Below, in pieces: positions 42,130 through 54,350 of a stretch of 64,000 nt of DNA. The stretch lies in NCBI GenBank assembly GCA_944472135.2, contig OX235264.1, forward strand, positions 93,444,319 to 93,508,318, read 5' to 3'. The translations under genes were made by a program, and so were the position numbers. The notes under the pieces are model-generated. The model did no database searches and was not told the DNA's origin. It worked only from the letters and a program-made list of their open reading frames with translations. This DNA comes from Trichobilharzia regenti (taxonomy: Eukaryota > Platyhelminthes > Trematoda > Strigeidida > Schistosomatidae). The first letter of the stretch is position 1. Each line of letters opens with the position of its first letter.

Positions 42130-42426
42130 ACATGATGTGTGCCTTAGTAGACATAATGACGGATCAATCCACCGGAAACGTACAAGGAACGGACGCCTGA
42201 CTAATTTTTATAATTGGGTGCCCATCTCCTGGAAAAGAAACCTAATTCCTTCAGTCTGCTTCAGGAAAAGGAAATATGTAGTTTTGATTGCGCTGACTCA
42301 GAACTTGACTTCTTAAAAGCCACACTCGCAGAAAACGGTTACCCTAACCGATTTATTGACAGCAACATACAAGATAAGCAGTCTAAACTGGTCACCGACT
42401 CAGTTCCAAAAAAACCTTATTCATGA
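42130..42426 (+). pseudogene. PLE RT thumb and linker, 5'-truncated
   Basis: Reads GSIHRKRTRNGRLTNFYNWV then PISWKRNL in one frame, equivalent to KSIYRKETWTGQY...ISYKR elsewhere, then shifts frame to CADSELDFLKATLAENGYPN and RFID. The RT palm is absent. The last codons overlap the following endonuclease frame by four bases (ATGA). Confidence 0.8.
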
Positions 42427-42926
42427 ACTTGGAATTCAAAGGTGATCAAGCTTCACATATGCTGAAAAATCGTCTCTCTAAATCAGTCAGTAAGACGTTC
42501 ATTGCAGCAAAATTACATATGACGTTCACGAGCCGCAAATTGTTCTCTACTTCTGTAAAAGATAAGCTCCCCCGTCTGGCCGCCTCCATGTGCATCTACC
42601 AGTTCACCTGCTCTTGTGGAGCAAGGTACATTGGCCGTAGTCAGAGGACGCTCTCCACACGGATACGAGAACATATTCCAGCTTGGTTTTACAAGGGAGA
42701 AAGGAAATGTGTGAGAAGCTCTATTCTGGAACACCTGATCAACTTCTGTCACTCGGTCAACCCCGACCGTGATTTCAAGATCATATATAGAATCCATGCT
42801 AGCTTCCCGCGTTTTCTTCGTTGCAGACTTCTAAAGACAGCGGAGGCCTTGGAAATTCATGACTTTAAGCCAGACCTTTGTGTACAAAAGAAGTACGTAC
42901 AATCTCTACTTCTGCCTTGGCCGTAG
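42423..42926 (+). CDS. PLE GIY-YIG endonuclease domain, open frame of 167 codons
   Basis: The domain cuts target DNA during PLE integration. After a linker (LEFKGDQASHMLKNRLSKSV), residues about 58-80 read MCIYQFTCSCGARYIGRSQR: the GIY-YIG core (IYQ...YIG) with a CxC pair. IREHIPAW follows with the conserved arginine region, then SSILEHLINFCHSV, FKIIYRIHASFPRFLRCRLL with EALEI, and the family's terminal CVQKKYVQSLLLPWP. No stop interrupts the domain. It follows the RT part in a different frame, so this copy cannot make the full RT-EN protein unless by frameshifting. The ATG at 42423 is the first in frame and probably not a natural start. Confidence 0.8.
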   Translation: MNLEFKGDQASHMLKNRLSKSVSKTFIAAKLHMTFTSRKLFSTSVKDKLPRLAASMCIYQFTCSCGARYIGRSQRTLSTRIREHIPAWFYKGERKCVRSSILEHLINFCHSVNPDRDFKIIYRIHASFPRFLRCRLLKTAEALEIHDFKPDLCVQKKYVQSLLLPWP

Positions 42927-42997
42927 AGGGATGGACATTTATTTATTTGTTTTATTTAGTTATTCTATGTACCTTTCCCTTATTACGATTATTTTTT

Positions 42998-43610
42998 TTT
43001 TTGATTGCATGGAGGATTCCATCATGAGCTGACATCAGTTAGAGAACCATTGAAGATTATTTATTATTATTATTACTATTCTCACTCTGAACCTTTTCCA
43101 CTGGACCCACTTGTCATTCTAAATCCGAAATCATTATTATTTATTTTTTACAGTATTGAATTCTATCTCATCAAATTTCACACCATGTTATGTAACATTT
43201 TATATTCGTCTACTAATCCTACAATTATGTATCCCTTTCCAAAATCTATACACCTTGTGTATTATTCCATGTATGACACTAATGTTTTTGCTACTTCATA
43301 TTTAACTATGATTATAATCACAAATATTTTAATTGCATTTCATACTACTGTTATTATTTAATGTATTCACACCTTTGACCTAATTTCCTCAACATATACA
43401 ATTTCGTAAATACCATATGTGTATATACGATCGTAGAGCTTGATAATAAATTGGTTGTCGAATATAGTGTCTTCGCTGAATGTATTGTGTTCTTAAAAGT
43501 GTCTGTTTCTCCAACTTTAACTACTTAACTCAGAACACACAACGATGTCAAATGGAAAGTATATTTCAGCTTCAGAAACAATCTATTTACATAATGAAAC
43601 AGTAACATAG
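42998..43610. other. Foldback-H fragment and AT-rich DNA without a gene
   Basis: 42998-43055 is a short outer end of the foldback-H family (GGAGGATTCCATCATGAGCTG). 43060-43610 is AT-rich with no motif. Confidence 0.5.
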
Positions 43611-43614
43611 ACTA

Positions 43615-43970
43615 CAGGACGAAGTTGACTGGCATTCTAGTGAGAAGTCTTAACCAGTGGGGTGTGTATCCACTCGGGAGTGAGAAGCAATACTTGCTGG
43701 TGGCTGGTAGTCATCTTAAAATCACCAACTGGAAGAATTTAGAATTCCTGGGTTGGTCAGTGGGTTGGATCCTAGTGTCTAAATGGTCTACAAGCTGGCT
43801 TGACTTGTGATCGGAAAGTCATGAGTTCGAACTCCACTGGTGGATGAGTACTTTCGATGAGTCTCAAATCAGGACGAAACAGCTTCTCAGAACTTCCTAG
43901 TTTTCAATATTTCTGTGACTGATATCATTCCGTGGTCAAACCTGAGACAAATAGAATCCCCACAATACTG
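43615..43970 (+). repeat. Foldback-H copy, plus arm
   Basis: Contains the arm from GTGAGAAGTCTTAACCAGTGG through AGTTCGAACTCC (B-box-like) to TCGATGAGTCTCAAATCAGG, then ACGAAACAGC. Stem II (GTC/GAC) and GAAA are kept; the core start is CGATGA instead of CTGATGA. Ends in ATTCCGTGGTCAAACC. Confidence 0.65.
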
Positions 43971-43978
43971 ATTCTTGA

Positions 43979-44330
43979 TTATATATATATATATATGACA
44001 AGCGTAAGGGATGCCCATAAAGGCATATATGCATGGCCAGTGACGTTTGCGACGGAGAAGAGGTTGATAAAGGGATATGTAGCCATCTGTGGTTTATTTC
44101 CAGACTGACTTTCGTCGCCACATCAATATACTGAATTAGTTGTGTTCTCTGCGCTGACTAAGCAGGTTTTAGTATACTTAAATTTGAACTGAAGATGTTG
44201 TCTTGAAGGATGACGAGAGCTTAGCAATTAAATCAATCAGCCCAGAGGACACAATTAATTCAGTCAGTGAATTCTATTTCCTGTATTTTCCAATTCATCG
44301 AGGAAAATAATCTGGACGTGGGTGCTGTGG
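43979..44330. other. No recognisable gene
   Basis: A short TA run (about 43979-43996) and unassigned sequence before a PLE relic. Confidence 0.45.
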
Positions 44331-45655
44331 TCCACTGGTTAAGGGAACTATTGTTGAGATTTACTTTCACTGTTCAGTTCAAGTTCAACAACATATTCTG
44401 TAGACAAAGAGACGAAGGGCAACTGGGGTGAACATTGGGCCTTTTACTTGCAAGTGACTTCATGACAAGTATAGAGGACAATATGTTATGACCCACTATT
44501 GATAATTCTCATACTTACCAAAGATATATAGATGATACTTTTATAATAAGTGATGAAAATGTCAGCATCAAAATGATAATTAAGGAGTTCAACAGCTGTC
44601 ATCATTCCATCCAGTTTACGTCGAAATCAGAGATGAACCTGGAGTTCCATTTTTTGAATGTGGCACAGTGGTTAGGGCTCTCCCCGACCATGCACATGGT
44701 CCGGGGTTCAAGCCCACGTCGAGGCACACCTGATATCTATGGTCAGCCTGGGAAATTTGGGCTACCGATATCCACGCTGAAAATTCCATACTTGTACCAA
44801 ATACACAGTGTGGAATCAAGCTGTAAACAAAAATAAAAAATAAAATAAAATTATAAAAAGGAGATCTGATGATTCCCTGCAGAGATCAATCTACAGGAAG
44901 CCAAAATGGAATGGTCAGTACATAAATTTTTATATTTGGGTTTTTTTGGGAAGGAAGAGAAATCTGATCTAGTCGTTATCCTCAAGAATAATGAGGATAT
45001 CTTCCAGTGATATAATCGACAGGGAACCAGAACGACTCAGACAAGTCCTCATAGCAAAATGAATATCCTTCAAGATTCATCGAGCAAACAACATAATAGT
45101 AAAACAAGAATCCTAAAGAACGCAGACGGTGCCGGAGAAACTTCTTTTCATGAACGTTGAACCTAAGGGTGATACCACAGCTGAGATTCTGGGGAACCGC
45201 CTATCCAGATTACTGAGAAAAGCTTTTTTTCTGGTGAGCTACGGATAGATTTCTACAGCCGACAAAATGATCACTGCAGGTGTGAAGAATAAACTGCCGC
45301 TTTGAGCAACTTCAAGGTGTGTTTATTAATTCACTCGTTCTTGTGGAGTTAGTTATATTAGCTGTACAACGTGTACACTTTCCAGATGCATCTTTGAACA
45401 TTGTCCAGCATAGCTAGTGAAATAAAAATGCAATACAGTTATTAACTCACTTCTTGAGCACTTGGTGAACTCAAGACGCGTAGCTCCATCAGAGTTGCCT
45501 TTTAAGATCATCTACAAGGCGACACCAAGTGGTACAAAAAGCGTTAGATGTCGGCATTTGTGTATGGTGGAGGCGCTTGTGATTCGTCAATACAACCTCG
45601 AACTCTGTATACAGAAAAAGATCGTCCAGTCTCTTATTCTACCGTGGTCTTAACC
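44330..45655 (+). pseudogene. PLE copy, RT palm to endonuclease end, interrupted by a SINE
   Basis: Reads YQRYIDDTFIISDENVSIKM (YIDD catalytic motif), then IQFTSKSEMNLEFHFLNV. After the SINE at 44662-44855 it resumes RRSDDSLQRSIYRKPKWNGQ. The endonuclease part is decayed but readable: FTRSCGVSYISCTTCT-like sequence near 45340, then LPFKIIYKATPSGTKSVRCR and the terminal CIQKKIVQSLILPWS. Stops and shifts are frequent. Confidence 0.75.
44662..44855 (+). mobile_element. tRNA-derived SINE, tail type 2, inside a PLE
   Basis: Lacks the first bases of the head (starts TGGCACAGTGG) but keeps GGTTCAAGCCC and the whole type-2 body (CACCTGATATCTATGGTCAG ... GTGTGGAATCAAGCTGT) and A-rich tail. PLE coding sequence continues on both sides. 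Confidence 0.85.
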
Positions 45656-45849
45656 TCTTCACTAATAGTCCCCTGTAATTTTATTATACTATTTTTAATG
45701 ATTAGTTCACTTTTACTTCAATAATTAATTCACTATTATCAATCTCATATGTTCCTTTTGTACATTTTCTCACCCTCTTCACACTAGTTCAACAGGCACT
45801 CAACTACCTTTCTTCTCATTATAATTAAGATTTTTTGTATTTTCAATTC

Positions 45850-47190
45850 AGAAAACTTGGATTCCACTTGATATGAAGTGCTTCTGATACTAGACGTTCT
45901 TTGTGATTTCTGAAAAGCTTTTTCTGGATGATGATTTCAATATTGTCAAAATCAATTTTGTGGCCTAATTCTATAGCGTGATGATTTTTCTAGTTTTTCT
46001 AGTTCAACCGGATTTCTCGGTGGTCTAACAGGATGCTCTATGGTGTTCATTTCTTCTGATTTTGATTTCTCGCTGGCGATGTTTGTCTGATGTATATCGC
46101 ATCACATTTCAAACATTTTATTTTATAGACACAATTAGATAGAGAATCTTTAGGGATTTGGTCTTTTATATGGGCAAGGTTGTTTCGCTGTTTGTCTGAT
46201 GTTTTGAAGAAAACTCTAATGTCGAGATGATTAAGCACTCTTCTGATATCGTCTGATGTCTCCACTCTATGTGAGATGATAACTGTTGAGGTCCGTGTTT
46301 TCGGAATACGTTTTTGACCATATTTAATGCCGGTGTCGATTTTGTTGATGAATTTCTTTGGGTGATTGTTTTGCTTGATAATCTCAGTAATGTTTGATAT
46401 TTCTTCTTTTTTCCTCTCTCATGCGTTATCAGAGAGTGTGCTCGTCTAAGAAGACTTGAAACAACTGATGCATTTGTGCTGGTGGGGTGTGATGATCTGA
46501 AGTCCAACATTCATTGGAGGGGGTTTTCTTCCTGAATATGGATATACTAAAATGTCTGTTTTTCCTGCTCCTAACTAGGCAGTTTAGAAATGGTAGTTCA
46601 TCGACGTCTGCTGCTTCCGAAGCAAACTGGATTCTGTGAGATACATTGTTTATTTTCTCCAAGAATGAACTGTGTAGATCTCGTTTTAGCGCTACAAAAG
46701 TATCATCTACGTATCTTAACCACATTTAGCAGTTAGTATGCCTGAAAAGATGTTATCTTGAAATCTATTCATGAAAAGGTCAGCGTCTATTAGCGAAACT
46801 GGTGAACCCATGGCAACACCATTTGTCTGTCTATATAAATTCCCCTTAATGTAAAATAATTACTTTATAGACGGAATTCAAGCTCTTAATTATTTCACTG
46901 GTGTCTAGTGGACATCTTTGTGTTAGTGTTGTATCTGTTTCTAGTAGACTGGAAATGATATCAAGACTTTTGGGTAATAGGAGTACTAGTATTTGATGAG
47001 TTAAGATGATAGCTTACCATAATGTCTTCTTTATGAATTTCTTCTCATTCAATAACAGTTATAACCTTATCACATTTCTAACCTTTTTTTGTCCTTTCTA
47101 CCATTGAGTATTACGTAATTTTTGGTCTTACTTTTGGAGGCACTTTTTAGTAATGATATCATTCATGTCAGTTACCTCCGCCACCAGTTA
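45850..47190 (-). pseudogene. PLE copy (YIRQTS subtype), RT to endonuclease C-terminus
   Basis: The minus strand reads LPKSLDIISSLLETDTTLTQ, NLYRQTNGVAMGSPVSLIDA, WLRYVDDTFVALKRDLHSSF (YVDD intact), then, after frameshifts, HLDIRVFFKTSDKQRNN, NCVYKIKCLKCDAIYIRQTS (GIY-YIG core, G changed to R), and HAIELGHKIDFDNIEIIIQK with ERLVSEALHIKWNPSFLN at the end. Shifts near 46480 and 46060 break it. It is a different PLE lineage from the CGARYIGRS copies. Confidence 0.8.
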
Positions 47191-47465
47191 CTCAATAATT
47201 AACTACTATACATTTTTTTTTTGGTAGATGTGAATACTATCGTACAGTCTCTGAAGATAATTTCGTCGATAAAGAAAGTTTTCATTGTTGAATACTACAG
47301 AGAAATAAACCAACAAATGGGATAGACATAAGATCAATGGTGACAAATAACAATAATAATCATAAGGGTAAATTATAACGATGGTGTGTTGTAGGCACAA
47401 AATTACTATTACGTGATAGGTAGTGTTATAAAAGAGCAGTGAAAACCACTGAGTAAAGGCAATAG

Positions 47466-47700
47466 TTGTGCGTCGGTGGTATAGCGGTTAGGACGCTCGC
47501 CGACCATGCACATGGTCCGGGGTTCGATCCCCGGCCACAGACGCACTCCTTTAGCTCGCTGAGCCAGAACTACTGCTGGTAAAGAGGAAAGGCTGGGCAT
47601 GAGGCTAGCAACCTCATTCTGTAAAAATAAAACATTGCTACAGAAACTTCAAGCCACTGGCTTGAAGCCCTATGTTCCACTGGGGAACGTGAAGGAAAAA
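47466..47700 (+). mobile_element. tRNA-derived SINE, tail type 1, with 11-bp target duplication
   Basis: The best-kept copy: head GTCGGTGGTATAGCGGTTAGG, B box GGGTTCGATCCCC, body CTCATTCTGTAAAAATAAAAC, 3' end GAAGCCCTATGTTCCACTGG and an A-rich tail. Flanked by AAAGGCAATAG at 47455-47465 and 47701-47711. Confidence 0.9.
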
Positions 47701-47714
47701 AAAGGCAATAGTAG

Positions 47715-49055
47715 GTCTGAAAAGTATTACGTAAACCCAGGGTTAATAGACACAGTAAGAAAGACGATGAAGTCATAAAAAAGGTTTAAAACAAACGTTT
47801 GTCATTCCAATAAATGGGAAAAGAAGGGAAGAAGGGGGATAAGAATTTAAGGTGTTGAATTTATTGTAGGCCAAAGTAAACAAAGCGGCTGGATATATCT
47901 CTTTTGTATATAGAGATCAGGTCTGCTGGTATTGATTGCTAAGCTTCAGATGTAGTTTCGAGCTCCTCTGGGTGGATTACCAAGAATGCGGTAGATAACC
48001 AAGAACGCCTACTCTGGTTTTATTGAGTGTCCATAATCTATCACTTGGGCTAAGAATTGTTTTCCTTTTTATTCAACTATACAGGTAAATATTCACGGGT
48101 GCACAATAATAAAGCCCTGTGACTATGGTCTACGTAACTGGATCTATACCAACATTTGAACTTATGGATGCACACTGATAGGCTACCATTGATAATTTAT
48201 CCTTGACACGCTATGTGAGTGGTGTTTTAGTTGGGAAATTGAGTACCAGTTCGAGGGCGGGGAATATTCTCACAGTCAATCTGTTCATTCAGTGATTTAG
48301 AATGCCAGCTACTTTCTCCCGTCTGCATCTTAGCCTGAAATATCCAGGTTTCTTATCTACAGTATCCATCATTCCCTATCTCTAGATATCGTCGGTAAGT
48401 AAGTTTTAAAAAGTTCTCCGGATATCTATTTCCTTGTAGTGTAAGTTTCAGTTTACACATTTATTCCTTAATGCATTCGTCTGAAAATGTGCATTTTATC
48501 CTATAACTGAGACACAACTATGTTCCTTTTGTATTGCGCCTGTGTGAAACTATGAAATGGGAGTTGTGACCCGTTAAAGTCTCCGTTATTTTATAAATAG
48601 GTTCCTTGGTAGATATCCATCTGTCTTCTTGGTTAGGAGTATGACGATACTGAAGACAATTCCGGCCATATTTTTATAGTATATCCACGCTTTTATGTTC
48701 TACAATGTCCTAACGTTGAACACGGTCAAAGATGAACAACGTTGTATTAATAAGCATAATTGAAAACTTGAAAAGATGTATTGTTAACGAAATCGAATTT
48801 CGAAAAACGCGTAAACGAACGAGATGTGTTAACTATGTAAGAAATACATATGTAACAAAGAAAAGCAATATACAGTAATACAATGACAGACATTCCACAA
48901 GCATATGTAAAATTATTTTCAAGAAGCGTATAACATGCGCACAAGAATTAGTGCGCATATCTAAATTAGTTTTATAAGCGTGCAGTTAGGGTTAATATAT
49001 GGGTGCTACAGGAGGACGTCTAGGAAGGATGTACAAAATTTTGTAATTAAAACAT
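47715..49055. other. No recognisable gene
   Basis: A 1.3-kb AT-rich stretch without repeat signatures that I know. It may be unique host DNA (intron or intergenic). No exon-like frame with splice context stands out. Confidence 0.5.
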
Positions 49056-49059
49056 TTAA

Positions 49060-49240
49060 GCATTTTTATTGATTATTATTCCCATAGGTCTTGATTAATC
49101 AAAAGGCTTCAGCAGCACATCTCTATTTCATCCGTTCTCTGCAGTTCTCCTAGATGGATCTACGACTGTCCATAAGTTCTCATCACCCCCTCAACGAACT
49201 CTACCACATTACCCTCAGGCACTCAGTTATATAATACGAA
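49060..49240 (-). mobile_element. RTE 3'-end relic
   Basis: Starts with a TTATTGATTATTATTCCC-type tail on the plus strand and continues with the decayed RTE 3' region (AGGCTTCAGCAGCACATCTC, TTCTCTGCAGTTCTCC). Confidence 0.55.
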
Positions 49241-49464
49241 GCTTTGGCAAGCTGAAGTTGCTTTTTTCATTCTAACTATGTGTGTGTGTGTGAGTAAGGA
49301 ATAAAATATCCTAAGTAAATTTCCTCATGAAGCAAGGTCAGTGACAGAGTAATGGACAAATGTTTCTCTTTAGTCCACAGCTGTCTGAAGTGCGAACCAG
49401 GAACTTCATGAGAGGGCGGATGAAGAATCTTCAGGTTACGAGGTATGCAATTTACCATCCAGTC

Positions 49465-49585
49465 ATTGAATTCCGAGTGAAACGTAGGACTTTGAAGTTC
49501 CCGTATTCGTGGTTTTAATTTTACAGGGTGTGGTTGCTAGCCTCATTCTTAACCTTCCCTATTTACTAGCCTTACTAGCAGCAAA
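49465..49585 (-). mobile_element. SINE tail-type-1 relic
   Basis: On the minus strand GGAAGGTTAAGAATGAGGC, TAGCAACCACACCCTGTAAA and GGGAACTTCAAAGTCC match the type-1 SINE body. The tRNA-like head is missing. Confidence 0.55.
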
Positions 49586-49609
49586 GTGAGATTTAGGAAA
49601 ACATCAGCC

Positions 49610-51190
49610 AGTATCAAGCTTATTATTGTTTCCTTGGGTTCCGAGTGGAATATAGGGCTTCAACCACACATCTCCACTTTGTTCTGTTTTCTTCCGTCCT
49701 TTTCAGCTGGGTCTAGTATTGACCATAATCTATCATCTCCTTCTCCCCATCCCCACATGATCTCTTCTATGTCACCCTCGCTCGCACTGACCACCCACTC
49801 ATCGCTTCCCACTGGCATTCACTTGAGCGATGGCATGCATTGCACGCCATGTCATTCGACGGTTTCCTCCACGTATCCCTGATCCATCTCACTTTCTCCT
49901 ACATATTTATTGAGAGATCGGCTCTCGTTTGTTGGTTTGTTCCCATAGTTTCTTGTTACTAATTCTTTTTGGCCATTTGATCTTCAGTACGGAGCGAGCA
50001 AAGGTGGCAGCTGTTGATAAACTTCTACAACTGGCTGTTGGAAATCCTTTCCGTTACACACAGTGCAAGTCTCTGACCCGTATGGAAGGACCGACTTGAT
50101 ATTGGTGTTGAAAATGCGAATCCTGTACCTCATGCTGGTTGTAGGAGACTACTTCCAAACTGGTTTCAGGTTGATGAAGGCGTGTGTATCTGCCCTTTCT
50201 GATTCTGGCTGGCTGACTGGCTTTGATATCTTCATCCGTTCCGCCAGCTGTGGCTCAAATCGTGCTACATGGTTGGATAAGTGAAGGCAGAAAGTAACCA
50301 GTGTCCAATCTTCCCATTGATGGTGATTAGTGTTGTTGGTTATCTTCATCACTTACACTGTCTTCTCTGTGTTCACCTGTAATCTGTCCTGTCTTCACTG
50401 GCTGCCAACCTCTTGTGCCAGTTTGTTGGTCTTCGTCTGTAGGTCTTCGAGTTTGTGTGACATTAAACATAAATCCTCCACACGCAAAACCAGATCTTCT
50501 AGAGTCTTCTAATCGGTCATCCAGCGTAACCCTGTTTTCTTCCTTCTTTCTGACAGTACGACCCATAATCCAGGCCACCACAATTAAGAATGCCACCCGT
50601 GATAACAGACAGCCAGCTTCTCATACTCCTGTTTTCACTTCAAACGCCCACTGATTTTCCATTGTGGATCACCTGACACGCGCCACTGTCATATAACCAG
50701 TTGTTGAATGAGGTTGACAGTGACTTGGGCACCGCACGCCTAGTGTTGAATTGGCTTCCAAATTACTTCTCGATCACGCTGTCCGTCGTAAGCCTTTGCA
50801 AAGTCAATGAAGTCGAGCTAGGGAGGGTTTTGACTGTCATTCTATGCTTTCTTCTGTGATGGCAATGCGTAGACTTACAATTCGATCAGCACATGATTTA
50901 CTTTTCTTGTATCCAGCTTGTTCCAGTGGTTGTCGGAGTTATGCATCCAGTGCATCCATTATTCCATCCAGGATGATGTGACTTAGTATTTTACTTAGCG
51001 TGGACAAGAGCATTACTCCATGCCAGTCAGTTCTTGCAGAGGTTGGCATAAGTCTCCCTTCTTTGGTAACTTGACGAGGTAGCCAGGCTTTCTTCCAATC
51101 GTCATACCTTTCTTCCTTTGCAAACAAGTATCAGCCCACCAGTCTATAATTCCTGATACCACATTCCTCAAACAGACTAAACATTTGAAA
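49610..51190 (-). pseudogene. RTE-type LINE copy, third subfamily, RT to 3' end
   Basis: The minus strand reads DDWKKAWLPRQVTKEGRL (decayed DWKxGxLxKLPKKGDL), GVMLLSTLSKILSHIILDGI, MDALDA, then AFLIVVAWIMGRTVRKKEEN and a decayed LDF(A)DD region, and ends with the 3' region TTCCACTCGGAACCCAAGG plus an AATAATAAG tail near 49615. Frame breaks are numerous. Longest surviving stretch of this subfamily in the window. Confidence 0.75.
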
Positions 51191-51199
51191 GATGGGGTA

Positions 51200-52250
51200 A
51201 TGTAAAAAATTGATGTCACGCCTTACAGACACGTGGACAGGGTGGCGATGGGCTCCTTATTGGGTCCCATTTTGGCTGGTTTTTTTAAGTAAGCTAGAAA
51301 ATAGACCTTTGAACAACCGCATCAGTAAGTTCTCATTTTATTGCCAGTATATGGATGTCATCTCATTCTTTGTGATAGTGATTCGGATAGGAGTACATTC
51401 GGCTATGAAATTCAAATGCGAAGAGGGATCCCAAGACAGAATTGCCTTCCTGAATGTCCTCTTTACAAGAAAACCAGATGGTGGCATAAAAAGAAATTTG
51501 CATAGAAAAAGTACTTGGGAAGGGCAATATACACATTTTCACATCTTCGTTCCTATTAAGTACAAAAGAAATTTAATGAGACCCTCAGCCACACACTTAG
51601 AACTATATGCTCAGAACTAAGCATTGTATATGATACCTTGATTGAAAATAGCTATTCAGAAAAATTTATCAAGAAACACATGACAAAGAAAGCGGAAAAG
51701 GACTACTCACTATCCGTAAACAAGAAGTCACTTTATGTACGACTACAACTCAAGGGCGATACACCAAGTGAGATAATTAAGGGAAATTAAGAAAATCAGT
51801 TCAAAGAACTTTTAATACTGGCGAACTACACGTCTTATTCTCTACGCGACCAGTGGTGTTACTTCGACTGAAAGATGAAGTACCTAGACTGGCCACTTCA
51901 AATTGTATCCACCAACTCAACTGCACTTGTGTGGAGCCAGTTATATTGCCGTTGCTCTAGGAACTTGATTTTTCGTGCTCGCTCGAGAACATCTCCCAGC
52001 ATGGCTAAGTAAAGGTGTAGTTAAAACCATCAACAGCTCGATATTGGACCATCTTGTGCAAACCGGCCACAAAGCCAGCCAGTGTAGAGGGATCCTTCTC
52101 TATAATCTACCGGGTGCCTAATAAATTGCCAAAATCATCGAAGCACTGCATGCTCCAAACAGCGTGAAACAATCAGTGCTTTGTGTTCAAAAGAAGCAAG
52201 TCCAGCCCCTACTACTGCCCTGGTCTTCAATGGAGACTAGAAATTCATGA
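51200..52250 (+). pseudogene. PLE copy, RT palm to endonuclease end
   Basis: Reads DRVAMGSLLGPILAGFF, a decayed YVDD region (YMDVISFFVIV), MKFKCEEGSQDRIAFLNVLF, RKSTWEGQYTHFHIFVPIKY, then the linker (LQLKGDTPSEIIK), LNCTCVEP with the GIY-YIG part broken by a frameshift, HLPAWLSKGVVKTINSSILD and HLVQTGHKASQ, and the terminal LCVQKKQVQPLLLPWS. Same lineage as 42.4 kb. Confidence 0.8.
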
Positions 52251-52254
52251 ATTT

Positions 52255-52975
52255 GTAATATTATCTTTCCTAATTTTTTCTGACATTCAGCTTATTTTAT
52301 GTTGATGCTATTAAGCTGTAATCCATTGATAATACCATTATTGATTGGATGTTATTTAAACAATATTAATGTCGTTCATAACACTAATTCATTCATTCAT
52401 TCACTATAATGTATGTATAAATGTAGATCCTGGGAATGAAGGGGTTATCGAAAAGAGTACAGTATCCATTCTTTTGAAAATGTAAAACAGTCGAAAATAG
52501 GAGATTAAGTAATTTCCTTACTAGATACTTATCGAACTCATTTTTCATTCTTTTCTTCTCTTCTTGAAAGGTATTCATTTAATGCAGAATAGGCCATCAT
52601 TCTAGACCAACTAGACATTTAATAAATAGGTCAAGGTTGATGAATAGTAGGAGAATATTAATGTTCTCATATTATGAAAAAAAGTTCACTTCAATCAATA
52701 AAACTCAACAGTACCAACTTTTTTTTTTTGTAAAACTTTTGATATGACGTTATTGGATGAAAGCAAAAGAGCAACTACAAGAGAAAAAAGTGGGATATAA
52801 TTGAATAGGTGACCTCCTGTGTATCAATATCATACCATTATGAAAAATAGCCTGTGATGTATGAAGATTTCTGAGAAGAGGAAGTGAGAGACGACAACAC
52901 TGAGAACTATCATGTTATCATGTGAAATATTCACACCTATAAATCTGATTTCAAATTTATATCTGAAATCAGTGT
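52255..52975. other. No recognisable gene
   Basis: AT-rich DNA with a T-run near 52721-52730. No coding or repeat signature. Confidence 0.5.
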
Positions 52976-53079
52976 GGAAATTTCCTGCACGGTGGAAATT
53001 TTCAACACCAATGTCAGGTCAGTCAGTGCTTCTACATGTTTTAAGGACATGACACACACACACAAGTTATCAGAAGCAC

Positions 53080-53520
53080 TTCCAAGAGGCCACTTCAGCC
53101 ATGAGACGTAGGTCTAAGGCTTAATACCGACTGCCTCCAACCATCTAGTATCATCAAATCGATGTGCACCATGATGGAGAGCTACCTAGAATGGTGACCA
53201 CATTGCAAGCCTGACTGATAGGATTCAGTCTGCACCAAAGATAGGAGGACTAGACACTTCACACTAGTTACTAGTGTCCAATCAAAATACCCACTACAGT
53301 CCTACAGGAGGTCAGTCGCGAGCTCAAATAGCTCAGTTGTAACTTCTCTGACCGCAATCCTCACTGGGTAACGTGAGTTCGAATCTCAGATAGATTACAT
53401 GACTTCCTTCAGGGCTGCAGATGAGCCTTGCTGACTGACTAGTGAGTGCCAACTAGCACAACAGCTAGGTCAGTCACGTTTCATGTCGATTGCCTCCAAC
53501 CATCAAATATCACTGCATAC
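53080..53520 (+). repeat. tRNA-like SINE-type copy (third family)
   Basis: Contains ATAGCTCAGTTGTAAC (A-box-like) and GAGTTCGAATCTC (good B box), preceded by the flank ACTAGTTACTAGTGTCC and followed by CTTCCTTCAGGGCTGCAG and GTGAGTGCCAACTAGCAC. A short RTE-like piece (TTCAACACCAATGTCAGG) precedes it at about 52995-53025. Confidence 0.6.
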
Positions 53521-53984
53521 TTTCATTGACAGATGCTTTCTTTGGCTCCATACTGGAAATCAGGTGGTCAGCCACAAAGGCCAATCAACACTCTGACAGT
53601 GTAATGAGTTAGCCAATAGCATATTATCCAACCGAAGGAAATGGAGATTGTGGTGAGAGCTGGCTACTAGCCGAAATTGGTAGACAGTATTTTACGTCAA
53701 TATTTGCGTCCTCAATATTGGTCGTGAGAAAATATGAACAAAGATTGATTTTGCGTAGGCGGATACAGTTAACGTATAGATGATCTGATATTCAAGAAAC
53801 AGCCATAAAGAGATGAAAGATTAACTTTCAGTGAGAAACAACCAGTCAACAGACTGTGTTTGTTTGCTTAAACAATTTATAATAATGTACATGAGAATCT
53901 ATAAATATCTGTTGATTTCCTAGATAAACGATCTGTTGCCTGGCCCTTGTCTTCCATTGTTACAAGGTGAATCAGGCACAGACT

Positions 53985-54350
53985 GAGAATACCATTCAGC
54001 GAAGCCTCACTGCAAAACCTTGAGTAGAATCCGCTTGGTAAGCGACAGTTGGGTGTCCAAATGTGACATGGAAGATATCAAATGAATGTCTTGCTGAAAT
54101 CCTATTCCTGTAGGAACCGAAGGGAACAGCATAACAATAAGAATAATAATAGTGTTTCTGAAGGACCATAGAAAATACCAATAAAGGTCAAAAGTCAGTG
54201 TAAGCTAGTATTATTATCATTATTATTCCATTGAATTTTGAATAGGACATAGGGCTTCAAAAGAATATTCACAATTGTTCGTTAGCTCTCATCTCCTACT
54301 CCAACTCATATGACATCCTTCATGTCATCCTCAGAGGACACACAGCCTAC
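53985..54350. mobile_element. Two RTE 3'-end relics, tail to tail
   Basis: 53985-54150 (plus) ends TAGGAACCGAAGGGAACAGC with an (AATAATAAG)-type tail. 54210-54350 (minus) starts at a TTATTATTCC tail on the plus strand and continues GAATTTTGAATAGGACATAG. No coding frame. Confidence 0.5.

Noticed and set aside
51210..51620. An intact PLE RT
   Set aside because: The frame is open for 136 codons, but the catalytic YVDD position is degraded (YMDVISFF) and frameshifts follow, so it is a relic.
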